The notes under the pieces were generated by a model that was not told the origin of the DNA, did no database searches, and saw only the letters and a program-made list of their open reading frames with translations. The translations under genes and the position numbers were made by a program. Of a stretch of 64,000 bases of DNA, positions 17,710 through 27,703 are shown one piece after another. The stretch is from Microbacterium sp. AG238 (GTDB lineage: Bacteria; Actinomycetota; Actinomycetes; Actinomycetales; Microbacteriaceae), in assembly GCF_003610405.1 (NCBI RefSeq), contig NZ_RAQC01000001.1, positions 682,001 through 746,000 on the forward strand, written 5' to 3'. Positions within the stretch are counted from its first letter, which is position 1. Each line of letters begins with the position of its first letter.

Positions 17710-18345
17710 ATGCCCCACGCGCGCTTCCTCGTCGTCTTCGATGCCGACTCGACCCTGTTGCAGAACGAGGTCATCGAGCTCATCGCCGACGAAGCGGGAC
17801 GCGGGGCGGAGGTCGCGGCCGCGACCGAGGCGGCGATGCGCGGCGAGGTCGACTTCGCCTCGAGCCTGCGGTCACGCGTGTCTCAGCTCTCCGGGGTGCC
17901 GCTCGCCGCGTTCGACCGCGTGCGCTCCCGTGTCGAGCCGACGCCGGGCGCACGCGAGCTCATCGCCGCGATCCACGAGCGCGGGGGCGTCGCCGCCGTC
18001 GTGTCGGGCGGCTTCCACGAGGTGCTCGATCACATCGCCCCCGGACTCGGGGTCGACGTGTGGCGCGCCAATCGGCTCGGCACCGACGGCTCGACGCTCG
18101 ACGGGACAGTCGACGGCGACGTCGTCGACGCGGAGGCCAAGGCCGCGTCGCTGCGCGAGTGGGCCGGCGCCCACGGGGTCTCTCTCGCGCGAACGATTGC
18201 TGTCGGCGATGGCGCGAACGATCTGCGGATGATGGCGGTCGCGGGCCTCGGCGTCGCGTTCAACGCCAAGCCGGCGGTGCGCCGTCAGGCGGATCTCGTC
18301 GTCGGCCCCGTCGACCTGCGGGAGCTCGTCGCGCTCCTTCCCTGA
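17710..18345 (+). CDS. serB: phosphoserine phosphatase
   Basis: Removes phosphate from phosphoserine in serine synthesis. The 211-residue HAD protein has the DxD nucleophile motif in VVFDADSTLLQNEVIE, motif II VSGGFHEVLD, and motif III/IV IAVGDGANDLRMM. It lacks the N-terminal ACT domain found in some homologues. The start ATG 17710 is preceded by a purine-rich site; the longer frame upstream is inside glgC. It is probably cotranscribed with glgC. Confidence 0.92.
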   Translation: MPHARFLVVFDADSTLLQNEVIELIADEAGRGAEVAAATEAAMRGEVDFASSLRSRVSQLSGVPLAAFDRVRSRVEPTPGARELIAAIHERGGVAAVVSGGFHEVLDHIAPGLGVDVWRANRLGTDGSTLDGTVDGDVVDAEAKAASLREWAGAHGVSLARTIAVGDGANDLRMMAVAGLGVAFNAKPAVRRQADLVVGPVDLRELVALLP

Positions 18346-18388
18346 CCGTGCGCTGTCGGCTGTCCGCGCCGAGCGCTACGGTCGGGTC

Positions 18389-19078
18389 ATGGACGTGATC
18401 CTCATCCCGGGCCTCTGGCTCGACGCCTCCTCGTGGGACGACGTGGTCCCGGCGCTCCGAGACGCCGGGCATCGTCCCCATGCCCTCACACTGCCCGGAG
18501 TCGGCAGCACGGCCGGAGCATCGCGAACGACGCTCCGCGATTGGGTCGATGCGGTGGTCGCCCGCATCGACGATCTGCCGGGGCAGGTCGTCCTCGTCGG
18601 GCACAGTGGCGGCGGGAATGTGGCATGGGGAGCCGCCGACCGACGCCCCGATCGCATCGCACGCGTCGTGTTCGTCGACACGCTCCCGCCGTCGCCCGGC
18701 GCGGAGATCTCGGAGTTCCCGGTCGTCGACGGCGCGGTGCCTTTTCCCGGGTGGGATTTTTTCGACGAACCGGATGTCGCTGACCTCGACCGCGACACGC
18801 GCGCCCGCTGGACGCCACGCACGCATCCGGTTCCGGCCGCTGTCCCCACCGACGCCGTCGACCTGACCGACGACCGCCGACACGGCATCCCCGTCACGAT
18901 CCTCTCGGGGTCGGCCGACGAGCGAGGAGTCCGCGAGATGCTTGCAGGGTGGCCGCGATTTCTCGCCGAGTTCGACGCCCTCGAAGATGTCTCCGTCGTC
19001 GAACTGGGCTCAGGCCACTGGCCGCAGTTCTCGCAGCCCCACCGACTCGCCCGCGAGATCGTCGCCGCGCTGGCGTGA
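18389..19078 (+). CDS. alpha/beta-hydrolase
   Basis: A 229-residue alpha/beta-hydrolase. The nucleophile elbow is GHSGGG near residue 71 (VVLVGHSGGGNVAW), the acid is probably in the segment VTILSGSADER, and the C-terminal catalytic His is in GSGHWPQFSQP. There is no signal peptide. It resembles small esterase-like proteins whose substrates are not known. It lies 43 bases after serB and is convergent with fabG. Confidence 0.88.
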   Translation: MDVILIPGLWLDASSWDDVVPALRDAGHRPHALTLPGVGSTAGASRTTLRDWVDAVVARIDDLPGQVVLVGHSGGGNVAWGAADRRPDRIARVVFVDTLPPSPGAEISEFPVVDGAVPFPGWDFFDEPDVADLDRDTRARWTPRTHPVPAAVPTDAVDLTDDRRHGIPVTILSGSADERGVREMLAGWPRFLAEFDALEDVSVVELGSGHWPQFSQPHRLAREIVAALA

Positions 19079-19092
19079 CGCCGGTCGGCGCT

Positions 19093-20356
<1,264 letters not shown>

Positions 20357-20398
20357 GACCGGCCTCCCCCGACCACCCGGGCGTATCCTTGATGCACC

Positions 20399-20749
20399 GT
20401 GAAGCATCAGCCCGCAACACCGTCGGCGACCTCGCTCCCACGAGCTCCGCACGACGACTCCAACCGCCGCATGACGAAGTACTTCATCATGATGGCGGTG
20501 CGGGTCGTGTGCTTCGTGCTGATGGTCGTCATCGCCCCGTACGGCTGGCACACGGCGGCCCTGGCGGTCGGAGCGATCTTCCTCCCGTACTTCGCGGTGG
20601 TGATCGCGAACGTCGGCGACGACGTGCGCGAGCCCGCGGCCGTCTCACCTCTGGCAGCCCTTCCCGAGCGCCCGAGCGAGGTGCCCAGCTCGCCGGAAGC
20701 ACCCGCGAAGCCGACCGTGATCGAGATTCGGGAGTCGCGGCCGGAGTGA
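20399..20749 (+). CDS. DUF3099 domain-containing membrane protein
   Basis: A 116-residue protein with two adjacent transmembrane helices at about 27-70 and a polar Pro/Glu-rich tail. I recognise the DUF3099 pattern MTKYFIMMAVRVVCFVLMVV. The function is unknown, but the family is commonly beside SURF1 in actinobacteria. It starts with GTG 20399, and its stop overlaps the next gene by four bases (GTGA). Confidence 0.85.
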   Translation: MKHQPATPSATSLPRAPHDDSNRRMTKYFIMMAVRVVCFVLMVVIAPYGWHTAALAVGAIFLPYFAVVIANVGDDVREPAAVSPLAALPERPSEVPSSPEAPAKPTVIEIRESRPE

Positions 20750-20961
20750 ACGACATCGAGTGCTCCCGCGCCGGATGCCGCGCGTCGGCACGGTGGCGGG
20801 TCATCTGGCGCAATCCGCGCATCCACTCCGCCGATCGGCGGAAGATCTGGGTGGCATGCGACGACCACGTCGCGTACCTGCGCGAGTTCGTCGCCGCGAG
20901 GGACTTCCCCGTGAGCGTCGAGCCTGTCACCGTCGAGACCAGCGGAGCGGGCGGATCATGA
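20746..20961 (+). CDS. small Cys-rich protein, possible zinc site
   Basis: A 71-residue protein coupled on both sides: it overlaps DUF3099 by four bases (GTGA) and SURF1 by four bases (ATGA). It has the pattern Cys-x4-Cys (CSRAGC) near the N-terminus, then CDDH about 40 residues on, which could bind one zinc. It is rich in Arg and Trp with no membrane segment. I do not know the family's function. The position suggests a role with cytochrome oxidase assembly or its regulation, as inference only. Confidence 0.75.
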   Translation: MNDIECSRAGCRASARWRVIWRNPRIHSADRRKIWVACDDHVAYLREFVAARDFPVSVEPVTVETSGAGGS

Positions 20962-21884
20962 GGGCGAAGACGGCTCTGCGCTGGAGCGGCTACGTCGCGG
21001 TCGCCATCGCCTTCGCGATCGCCTGCGCCTATCTGTCGAACTGGCAGTTCACGCGCAACGAGGAGCGCAGTGCGCAGCTCGAGCTCGTCGAGCGCAACTA
21101 CGACGCCGATCCGGCCGCGCTTTCCGACGTCCTCCCCCCGGGGAGCGAGCTCGATCCGACCGACGAGTGGCACCCGGTGGAGCTGACCGGACGGTACCTC
21201 GCCGACGACCAGGTGCTCGTGCGGAACCGTCCGCACGGGGGCACATCGGCTTTCGAGGTGCTCGTCCCGTTCGAGACGAACGACGGGCGCGTGTTCGTCG
21301 TCGACCGCGGGTGGGTGCCCCCGGCGTCCGACGCCCCCGAACCCGCGTCGATCGCCGCTGCGCCGTCCGGCACCGTGACGGTCGTGGCCCGCCTGAAGCC
21401 CGCCGAAGCCGCACCCACCTCGGGCCGCTCGGCTCCGGACGGGCAGGTGCCGACGATCAACATCGACCTCGTCGTCGACGAAGCCGGCCTCACCGGCGAC
21501 GTCGTGACATCGGCCTACGGGCTGCTCGTCTCGGAGGACCCCGCCCCCGCCGAGACGCTCGGAGCCATGCCGGTCCCCTCGGAGGACCCGGGTCCGCACC
21601 TGTCCTACGCGATCCAGTGGATCCTGTTCGCGATCATGGGCTTCGTCTTCATCTGGTACATGATCCGCACCGAACGCCGCCACCGGCGTGAGGACGAGGA
21701 GGATGCCGCCGCTGCCGCCGCACTCCTCGCGCCGTCGTCGGGCGACGAGCTGGTCGCTGCCGTCACGGCATCCGGTCCTCGCGAGACGTCGGTCGTCCCC
21801 GCCAGCCTCCGTCGACGACGCGACACCAAGCGCGATCGCGACATGGAGGACGAGGACGCGATCCTCGACTCCAGCCGAAACTGA
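20958..21884 (+). CDS. SURF1 family cytochrome oxidase assembly protein
   Basis: A 308-residue protein with the SURF1 layout: a transmembrane helix at about 10-28, an extracytoplasmic domain containing the LSNWQFTRNEER, VLVRNRPHGG and VVDRGWVP segments, and a second helix near 215-240, followed by a long charged cytoplasmic tail that is not part of the core family. SURF1 aids heme a insertion into cytochrome c oxidase. The ATG 20958 overlaps the preceding stop. Its function fits ctaA and ctaB located at about 34-37 kb. Confidence 0.92.
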   Translation: MRAKTALRWSGYVAVAIAFAIACAYLSNWQFTRNEERSAQLELVERNYDADPAALSDVLPPGSELDPTDEWHPVELTGRYLADDQVLVRNRPHGGTSAFEVLVPFETNDGRVFVVDRGWVPPASDAPEPASIAAAPSGTVTVVARLKPAEAAPTSGRSAPDGQVPTINIDLVVDEAGLTGDVVTSAYGLLVSEDPAPAETLGAMPVPSEDPGPHLSYAIQWILFAIMGFVFIWYMIRTERRHRREDEEDAAAAAALLAPSSGDELVAAVTASGPRETSVVPASLRRRRDTKRDRDMEDEDAILDSSRN

Positions 21885-21902
21885 CTGCGGGGCCCCGAAC
21901 GC

Positions 21903-23501
21903 TCAGGCCAGGGTGATGAGCTCGAGGTAGTCGCGTCCCCAGATGTCCTCGACGCCGTCGGGCAGGATCAGCACACGCTCCGGATTCAGCGCCTCCACGG
22001 CGCCCTCATCGTGGGAGACGAGCACGACAGCGCCCTCGTAGTGCGCGAGCGCACCGAGGATCTCGTCACGCGAAGCGGGGTCGAGGTTGTTGGTCGGCTC
22101 GTCGAGGAGCAGCATGTTCGCCGATGACACGACGAGCGTCGCGAGCGACAATCGGGTCTTCTCACCGCCGGAGAGGACGCCCGCGGGCTTGAGGACGTCG
22201 TCACCGGTGAACAGGAACGAACCGAGCACCTTCCGAGCCTCGGTCTCGGTGATGTCGGGCGCGGCCGACATCATGTTCTGCAGCACCGAACGGGAGACGT
22301 CGAGGTTCTCGTGCTCCTGCGCGTAGTAGCCGATGCGCAGCCCATGACCCGGCTCGAGCATGCCGGTGTCGGGCTGGTCGACACCGGCGAGGATGCGCAG
22401 CAGCGTCGTCTTACCGGCCCCGTTCAGCCCGAGCACCACGACCTTCGACCCGCGGTCGATGGCGAGATCGACGTCGGTGAAGATCTCCAGCGAGCCGTAC
22501 GACTTCGACAGCCCGGACGCCATGAGGGGCGTCTTGCCGCACGGCGCGGGCTTGGGGAACCGGAGCTTCGCGACGCGGTCTTCCTGCCGCACCTCGTCGA
22601 GACCGGAGAGGAGCTTCTCGGCTCGCGCGACCATCTGGTGCGCCGCGGCGGCCTTGCTCGCCTTCGCGCCGAAGCGGGCGGCCTGCTGCTGCAACGCCGT
22701 CGCCTTCTTCTCGGCGTTGGCGCGCTCTTTCTTGCGCCGCTCCTCGTCCGCGACCCGCTGGCGCAGGTAGTTCTTCCAGTTCATGTTGTAGACGTCGATG
22801 ACCTGGCGCATCGCGTCCAGGTAGAAGACCCGGTTGACCGTCTCGCCGACGAGCTCGACATCGTGGCTGATGACGATCAGCCCGCCCTTGTATCCCTTCA
22901 GAAACTCCCGAAGCCACACGACGCTGTCGGCGTCGAGGTGGTTCGTCGGCTCGTCGAGGATCATCGTCTGGGCGTCCGAGAAGAGGATGCGGGCCAGCTC
23001 GATGCGTCGCCGCTGACCGCCGGACAGCGTCTTCAACGGCTGGTCGAGGATGCGGTCCGGCAGCGACAGGTTGTGCGCGATGGACGCCGCCTCAGCCTCG
23101 GCGGCGTATCCGCCGAGGGCCTCGAAACGCTCCATGAGGTTGCCGTAGCGGCGCATCGCTTTTGCAGCGGCCGCTTCATCGTCCGCGCCCATCTCGAGCG
23201 ACGCGGTCTGCATGTCCACGGCGATGGTCCCGAGCCCGCGGGCATCGAGGATGCGGGTGCGCGCGAGCATCTCCGGGTCGCCCGATCGGGGATCCTGCGG
23301 CAGGTAGCCCAGCTCGCCCGAGCGTTCGACCTTGCCGTCGCTGGGCAGGAGGTCGCCGGCGAGCACCTTGGTGAGCGTGGTCTTGCCCGCTCCGTTACGT
23401 CCGACGAGGCCGATCTTGTCGCCATCGGAGACACGGAACGACACGTCCGCCATCAGCGTGCGCGCGCCCACGCGGATTTCGAGGTCGTGCACGGCGAGCA
23501 C
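21903..23501 (-). CDS. ABC-F family ATPase
   Basis: A 532-residue soluble protein with two ABC domains and no membrane part, as in ABC-F translation factors. Domain 1 has GRNGAGKTT, LSGGQRRRIELAR and DEPTNHLD; domain 2 has GLNGAGKTT, LSGGEKTRLSLA and DEPTNNLD. Between them is a charged, Lys/Arg-rich linker (about 245-310) that in this family reaches into the ribosome. It belongs to the general EttA/Uup-like group; resistance function cannot be claimed. It is convergent with SURF1 and divergent from the siderophore operon by 191 bases. Confidence 0.9.
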   Translation of the reverse strand: MLAVHDLEIRVGARTLMADVSFRVSDGDKIGLVGRNGAGKTTLTKVLAGDLLPSDGKVERSGELGYLPQDPRSGDPEMLARTRILDARGLGTIAVDMQTASLEMGADDEAAAAKAMRRYGNLMERFEALGGYAAEAEAASIAHNLSLPDRILDQPLKTLSGGQRRRIELARILFSDAQTMILDEPTNHLDADSVVWLREFLKGYKGGLIVISHDVELVGETVNRVFYLDAMRQVIDVYNMNWKNYLRQRVADEERRKKERANAEKKATALQQQAARFGAKASKAAAAHQMVARAEKLLSGLDEVRQEDRVAKLRFPKPAPCGKTPLMASGLSKSYGSLEIFTDVDLAIDRGSKVVVLGLNGAGKTTLLRILAGVDQPDTGMLEPGHGLRIGYYAQEHENLDVSRSVLQNMMSAAPDITETEARKVLGSFLFTGDDVLKPAGVLSGGEKTRLSLATLVVSSANMLLLDEPTNNLDPASRDEILGALAHYEGAVVLVSHDEGAVEALNPERVLILPDGVEDIWGRDYLELITLA

Positions 23502-23625
23502 AGCGATCGTCCAATCGTCGGGAACAGGGAGGGCGGCCGAACGGCCAGCCTCTCATCCTACTCGCTGTCCACGGGCATCCGCCGCAGACCGCACCCCCGA
23601 CCACCTTCAGCCGGGCTGCAGCGGA

Positions 23626-23655
23626 TTGGCACGATGGACATCGCCGACGTAAAGT
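23626..23655 (+). promoter_or_regulatory. promoter of the siderophore uptake operon
   Basis: A -35 like TTGGCA (23626-23631) and a -10 like TAAAGT (23650-23655) are 18 bases apart, upstream of the lipoprotein gene. The match is 5 of 6 and 4 of 6 to the sigma-70 type consensus. The -10 overlaps the iron box. Confidence 0.55.
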
Positions 23656-23668
23656 AAGCCTGCCCTTA
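23650..23668 (+). promoter_or_regulatory. DtxR/IdeR-like iron box
   Basis: The 19 bases match 16 of 19 positions of the DtxR/IdeR consensus TWAGGTWAGSCTWACCTWA. A dyad AGTAAG-N6-CTTACT is also present. It overlaps the predicted -10, so iron-loaded regulator would block transcription of the operon. Confidence 0.75.
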
Positions 23669-23692
23669 CTCACCTCTCCTCTGGAGGACACT

Positions 23693-24733
23693 GTGCCCCG
23701 CATCCGCACAGCCGCCGCAGCCATCATCGCAGCCACGCTGCTCCTCGCCGGCTGCGGTTCGACCGCGGCTCCCGATTCGGCTCCCGCCGCTTCCGGAGAC
23801 GCGTCGTCCGACGCGTTCCCCGTCACCATCGACCACGCGTTCGGCCAGACCACGATCGACAGCAAGCCCACCCGTGTCGCGACCGTCTCCTGGGGAAACC
23901 AGGAGGCCGCGCTCGCCCTCGGCGTCGTCCCGGTCGGCATGCCCGCCGTCACCTGGGGAGACGATGACGGCGACGGCATCCTCCCGTGGGTGAAGGACAA
24001 GCTCGACGAGCTCGGCGGCGACACCCCGGTGCTGTTCGACGAAGCCGAGGGCATCGACTTCGAGGCCGTCGCCGATACGCGGCCCGACGTCATCCTCGCC
24101 GCCTACTCGGGCCTGACTCAGGACGACTACGAGACTCTGAGCAAGATCGCCCCCGTCGTCGCGTACCCCGACATCGCGTGGGGCACCAGCTGGCAGGAGC
24201 TCACCGTTATGAACGGCACGGCGCTCGGCCTCAAGGACGAGGCGGAGACGCTCGTCGACGACCTCACGACCCACCTGGACGAGCTGACGGGCGCATACCC
24301 CGACATCGCCGGCAAGACGACGCTGTTCAGCTCCTTCGACGCGACGGATCTCAGCCAGATCGGCTTCTACTCGACCGCCGACCCGCGACCCCTCTTCCTC
24401 GAGGACCTGGGGCTCACCCCGGCCGCGACCGTCGCGGAGCAGTCGAAGGGCACCGACCAGTTCTGGATCACCAACAGCACGGAGGAGATCGAGCGCTTCT
24501 CCGACCTCCAGGTGCTCGTGACCTACGGCGACGACGCCACGCTCGCCGCGATGCAGGCAGACCCGCTGCTCTCGCGCATCCCCGCCGTCGCATCCGGAGC
24601 CGTCGTGGTGCTCCCCGCGTCGAACGACCCGCTCGCCGCAGCGGCTAACCCCAGCCCCCTCTCGATCACCGATCCCCTCACGTCGGAGTACGTCGACATG
24701 ATCGGCGCGGCCGCCGCGAAGGCGAGCTCGTGA
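23693..24733 (+). CDS. iron-siderophore ABC transporter substrate-binding lipoprotein
   Basis: A 346-residue extracellular lipoprotein: positive start, hydrophobic segment and lipobox LLAGC with lipidated Cys near residue 19, then a Ser/Ala/Pro-rich spacer. The mature part has the type III periplasmic-binding fold of FepB/FhuD-like proteins (VATVSWGNQEAALALGV, TRPDVILAAYSG). It captures ferric siderophores and delivers them to the permeases that follow. GTG 23693 follows a GGAGG site. It is first gene of an operon with an iron box in its promoter. Confidence 0.93.
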   Translation: MPRIRTAAAAIIAATLLLAGCGSTAAPDSAPAASGDASSDAFPVTIDHAFGQTTIDSKPTRVATVSWGNQEAALALGVVPVGMPAVTWGDDDGDGILPWVKDKLDELGGDTPVLFDEAEGIDFEAVADTRPDVILAAYSGLTQDDYETLSKIAPVVAYPDIAWGTSWQELTVMNGTALGLKDEAETLVDDLTTHLDELTGAYPDIAGKTTLFSSFDATDLSQIGFYSTADPRPLFLEDLGLTPAATVAEQSKGTDQFWITNSTEEIERFSDLQVLVTYGDDATLAAMQADPLLSRIPAVASGAVVVLPASNDPLAAAANPSPLSITDPLTSEYVDMIGAAAAKASS

Positions 24734-24758
24734 TCGCAGGCGAACTGCGTCGGATGCC

Positions 24759-25808
24759 GTGAGCGCTCCGACCATGACGACGGCCGCCGCCGTGAGCGCG
24801 CCCCCGCGGCGCAGCTTCCGGCGGCGGCGCGTCGTCTGGCTCATCGTCCTGGCGCTCCTCGTCCTCGCGGCGAGCGTCGTCTCGGTGACCTTCGGCACGC
24901 GCGCGGTCTCATTCGACGACATCATCGCCGGACTCAGCGGAAGCGTCGAGACCACCTCCGCGGCGGCGGTCTCCAAGCGCGTTCCGCGCACCGTCCTCGC
25001 CCTCATCGTCGGGGCCGCCCTGGCGGTGTCGGGCGCCGTGATGCAGGGTGTGACGCGCAACCCCCTCGCAGATCCTCAGATCCTCGGCATCAACGGCGGC
25101 GCGTCTCTTGCGGTCGTCATCGGGCTCGCGTTCTTCGGCGTCACCAGTGCGTTCGGCTACATTTGGCTCGCCATGCTCGGCGCAGCGATCGCCGCGGTCT
25201 TCGTCTACACGATCGGCTCGCTGGGCCGAGGCGGCGCGAGCCCTCTCAAGCTCGCTCTCGCCGGGGCGGCGACCGCGGTCGCGTTCAGCTCGCTCATCAG
25301 CGCCATCCTCCTCCCGCGCATCGACGTCATGAGCGTCTTCCGGTTCTGGCAGATCGGCGGAGTCGGCGGCGCGACCGCCGAGAAGATCGTGCTCGTGCTC
25401 CCCTTCCTCGCCGTCGGCACGATCGTCTGCCTCGCGGCCAGCGCAGCGCTGAACTCCCTCGCACTCGGGGATGAGCTCGCAGCGGGCCTCGGCGAGCGCG
25501 TACGCACCGCGCGTCTGATCGCCGCGCTCGGCGCCGTCATCCTCTGCGGAGCAGCGACCGCCGTCGCCGGTCCCATCGGATTCGTGGGACTCATCGTTCC
25601 CCACATCTGCCGCCTCCTCGTCGGCCCCGACCACCGCTGGCTCCTCCCCGTCTCCGCCCTCGTGGGCGGGGGCCTGCTGATCGTCGCCGACGTCGTCGGT
25701 CGTGTCATCGCCCGCCCCCAGGAGGTCGAGGTCGGGATCGTGACCGCGCTCATCGGCGCGCCGTTCTTCATTGCGATCGTCCGCCGACAGAAGATGCGGG
25801 CCCTATGA
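24759..25808 (+). CDS. FecCD-type siderophore permease 1
   Basis: A 349-residue integral membrane protein of the BtuC/FecCD family, with about nine or ten helices. Family hallmarks are RVPRTVLALIVGAALAVSG, GVTRNPLADPQILGINGGA, and the C-terminal GPIGFVGLIVPHICRLLVG coupling segment. It starts with GTG 24759, 25 bases after the lipoprotein gene. With the next gene it would form the transmembrane heterodimer. Confidence 0.93.
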   Translation: MSAPTMTTAAAVSAPPRRSFRRRRVVWLIVLALLVLAASVVSVTFGTRAVSFDDIIAGLSGSVETTSAAAVSKRVPRTVLALIVGAALAVSGAVMQGVTRNPLADPQILGINGGASLAVVIGLAFFGVTSAFGYIWLAMLGAAIAAVFVYTIGSLGRGGASPLKLALAGAATAVAFSSLISAILLPRIDVMSVFRFWQIGGVGGATAEKIVLVLPFLAVGTIVCLAASAALNSLALGDELAAGLGERVRTARLIAALGAVILCGAATAVAGPIGFVGLIVPHICRLLVGPDHRWLLPVSALVGGGLLIVADVVGRVIARPQEVEVGIVTALIGAPFFIAIVRRQKMRAL

Positions 25809-26854
25809 CCGCGCCCGGAGCATCCCGTTCGACGATCGACGTGGTCGTCGCCGGGCGCCGGCGTCGCGCCTGGCGCCGACGTGTCGTGCTCGGCTCCCTG
25901 CTGGCCGCCGTCATCGTCATGTACGCGGTCTCGCTCATGGTCGGGCAGACCTTCTACTCCCCCACCGAGGTGTGGGGTGTCGTCACCGGCCAGACGGTTC
26001 CGGGCGCCTCGTTCACCGTCGGCGAGCTGCGCCTGCCTCGCGCCACCGTCGCGCTCCTCACGGGTCTCTGCTTCGGCATGGGCGGCGCCGTCTTCCAGAC
26101 GATGCTGCGCAATCCGCTGGCCAGCCCCGACATCATCGGCGTCAACGCGGGCGCGAGTGCCGCCGCTGTCGTCGGAATCGTCTTCCTCTCGCTCAGCGAG
26201 GCGGGCATCTCGCTGCTGGCCACGGTGGCCGCCCTCGTGACGGCCCTGATGATCTACCTCCTCGCTTTCAAGGACGGAGGTGCCGGCGCGCGCTTCATCC
26301 TCATCGGCATCGGAGTGGCCGCGATCTTCAACAGCGTCGTCTCGTACGTGCTCTCGCGAGCCGCCGAGTGGGATCTCCAGGCCGCGATGCGGTGGATCAC
26401 GGGCAACCTCAACGGAGCTTCGTGGGACCAGGCGATCCCCCTGGCGCTCACGATGGTCATCGTCGTACCCGCATTGCTGTGGCTCACTCGCGATCTCGAG
26501 CTCATGCGACTCGGCGACGACACGGCCGCCGCCCTCGGGGTCGCCGTCGAACGCCGCCGCGTCCTGCTGATCATCGCCGCCGTCGCGCTCCTGGCCTTCG
26601 CCACCGCCGCCGCGGGGCCGATCTCGTTCGTCGCGTTCCTGTCGGGCCCGATCGCCGCACGGATGCTGGGCCCCGTCGGGTCCCCCGTCCTCGCTGCAGG
26701 CCTCTTCGGGTCGCTCCTCGTGCTCGTCGCCGACCTCACCGCGCAGTATCTCCTCGGCATCCGGCTGCCCGTCGGAGTGGTGACCGGCGTACTGGGCGCC
26801 CCGTACCTCATCTTCCTGCTCATCCGCAGCAGCCGCTCAGGAGGCTCACTATGA
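25805..26854 (+). CDS. FecCD-type siderophore permease 2
   Basis: A 349-residue permease homologous to the preceding gene: LRLPRATVALLTGLCFGMGG, MLRNPLASPDIIGVNAGA and GPISFVAFLSGPIAARM. Note that the usual PHI/PHxxR part of the coupling motif is replaced by SGPIAAR, as in the second subunit of many heterodimeric systems. The start ATG 25805 overlaps the previous stop by four bases (ATGA). Confidence 0.93.
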   Translation: MTAPGASRSTIDVVVAGRRRRAWRRRVVLGSLLAAVIVMYAVSLMVGQTFYSPTEVWGVVTGQTVPGASFTVGELRLPRATVALLTGLCFGMGGAVFQTMLRNPLASPDIIGVNAGASAAAVVGIVFLSLSEAGISLLATVAALVTALMIYLLAFKDGGAGARFILIGIGVAAIFNSVVSYVLSRAAEWDLQAAMRWITGNLNGASWDQAIPLALTMVIVVPALLWLTRDLELMRLGDDTAAALGVAVERRRVLLIIAAVALLAFATAAAGPISFVAFLSGPIAARMLGPVGSPVLAAGLFGSLLVLVADLTAQYLLGIRLPVGVVTGVLGAPYLIFLLIRSSRSGGSL

Positions 26855-27693
26855 CCGCGGACCGCTCCCTCGAAGCACGCGGAGTCCGCCTCGGCTACGG
26901 CGACCGCGTCATCGTCGACGAGCTCGACCTCGTCGTGCCCGGCGGCCGCATCACGGCGATCGTCGGCGCCAACGCCTGCGGCAAGTCGACTCTGCTGAAG
27001 TCGATGGCACGGTTGCTCACGCCGAGGGCGGGCAGCGTGCTGCTCGATGGCAAGGACATCCATCGTCTGCCCACGAAGCGGGTGGCGCGCGATCTCGGGC
27101 TCCTGCCGCAGTCGCCGATCGCACCCGAGGGGATCACAGTCTCCGATCTCGTGAGCCGCGGCCGGACGCCGCACCACGGGCCCTTGGCGCGCTGGACCCG
27201 GGCAGACGACGAAGCCGTCGCGTCGGCACTGGACGCCACCGACACCGCTGCCATCGCCGATCGATCGGTCGACGAATTGTCGGGCGGACAGCGTCAGCGC
27301 GTGTGGATCGCGATGGCCCTGGCCCAGCAGACCGACGTACTGCTGCTCGACGAGCCCACCACGTTCCTCGATGTGAGCCATCAGATCGACGTCCTCGACC
27401 TGCTCACCGACCTCAACCGCGACCGCGGGACGACGATCGTGATGGTCCTCCACGACCTCAACCTCGCCGCCCGGTATGCCGACCACCTCGTCGCCATGGC
27501 CGGAGGCCGCCTCTACGGCGCCGGCGACCCGGGCGACGTGTTGACGGCCGAGACCGTCCGCGCGGTGTTCGGACTCGACAGTCGCGTCATCCCCGACCCG
27601 CTCACCGGACGGCCGCTCGTGCTGCCCATCGGCCGTCACCACGTGCCCGCAGAGCTGACCACCCCTGACGTCGACGGCTCACACGCCGGCTGA
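26851..27693 (+). CDS. siderophore ABC transporter ATP-binding protein
   Basis: A 280-residue ATPase of the FepC/FhuC type with Walker A GANACGKST (Cys where Gly is usual), signature LSGGQRQRVWIAMALAQ, Walker B LLLDEPTTFLD and HDLNLA switch. It energises the two permeases. ATG 26851 overlaps the previous stop (ATGA) and has GGAGG just upstream. The longer open frame upstream is inside the permease gene and is not used. Confidence 0.94.
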   Translation: MTADRSLEARGVRLGYGDRVIVDELDLVVPGGRITAIVGANACGKSTLLKSMARLLTPRAGSVLLDGKDIHRLPTKRVARDLGLLPQSPIAPEGITVSDLVSRGRTPHHGPLARWTRADDEAVASALDATDTAAIADRSVDELSGGQRQRVWIAMALAQQTDVLLLDEPTTFLDVSHQIDVLDLLTDLNRDRGTTIVMVLHDLNLAARYADHLVAMAGGRLYGAGDPGDVLTAETVRAVFGLDSRVIPDPLTGRPLVLPIGRHHVPAELTTPDVDGSHAG

Positions 27694-27703
27694 TTGGAAC
27701 ACC

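Noticed and set aside
26851-27693. The ATPase as a 640-residue fusion from 25771
   Set aside because: The first 360 residues are a shadow of permease 2; ATG 26851 with GGAGG is the real start.
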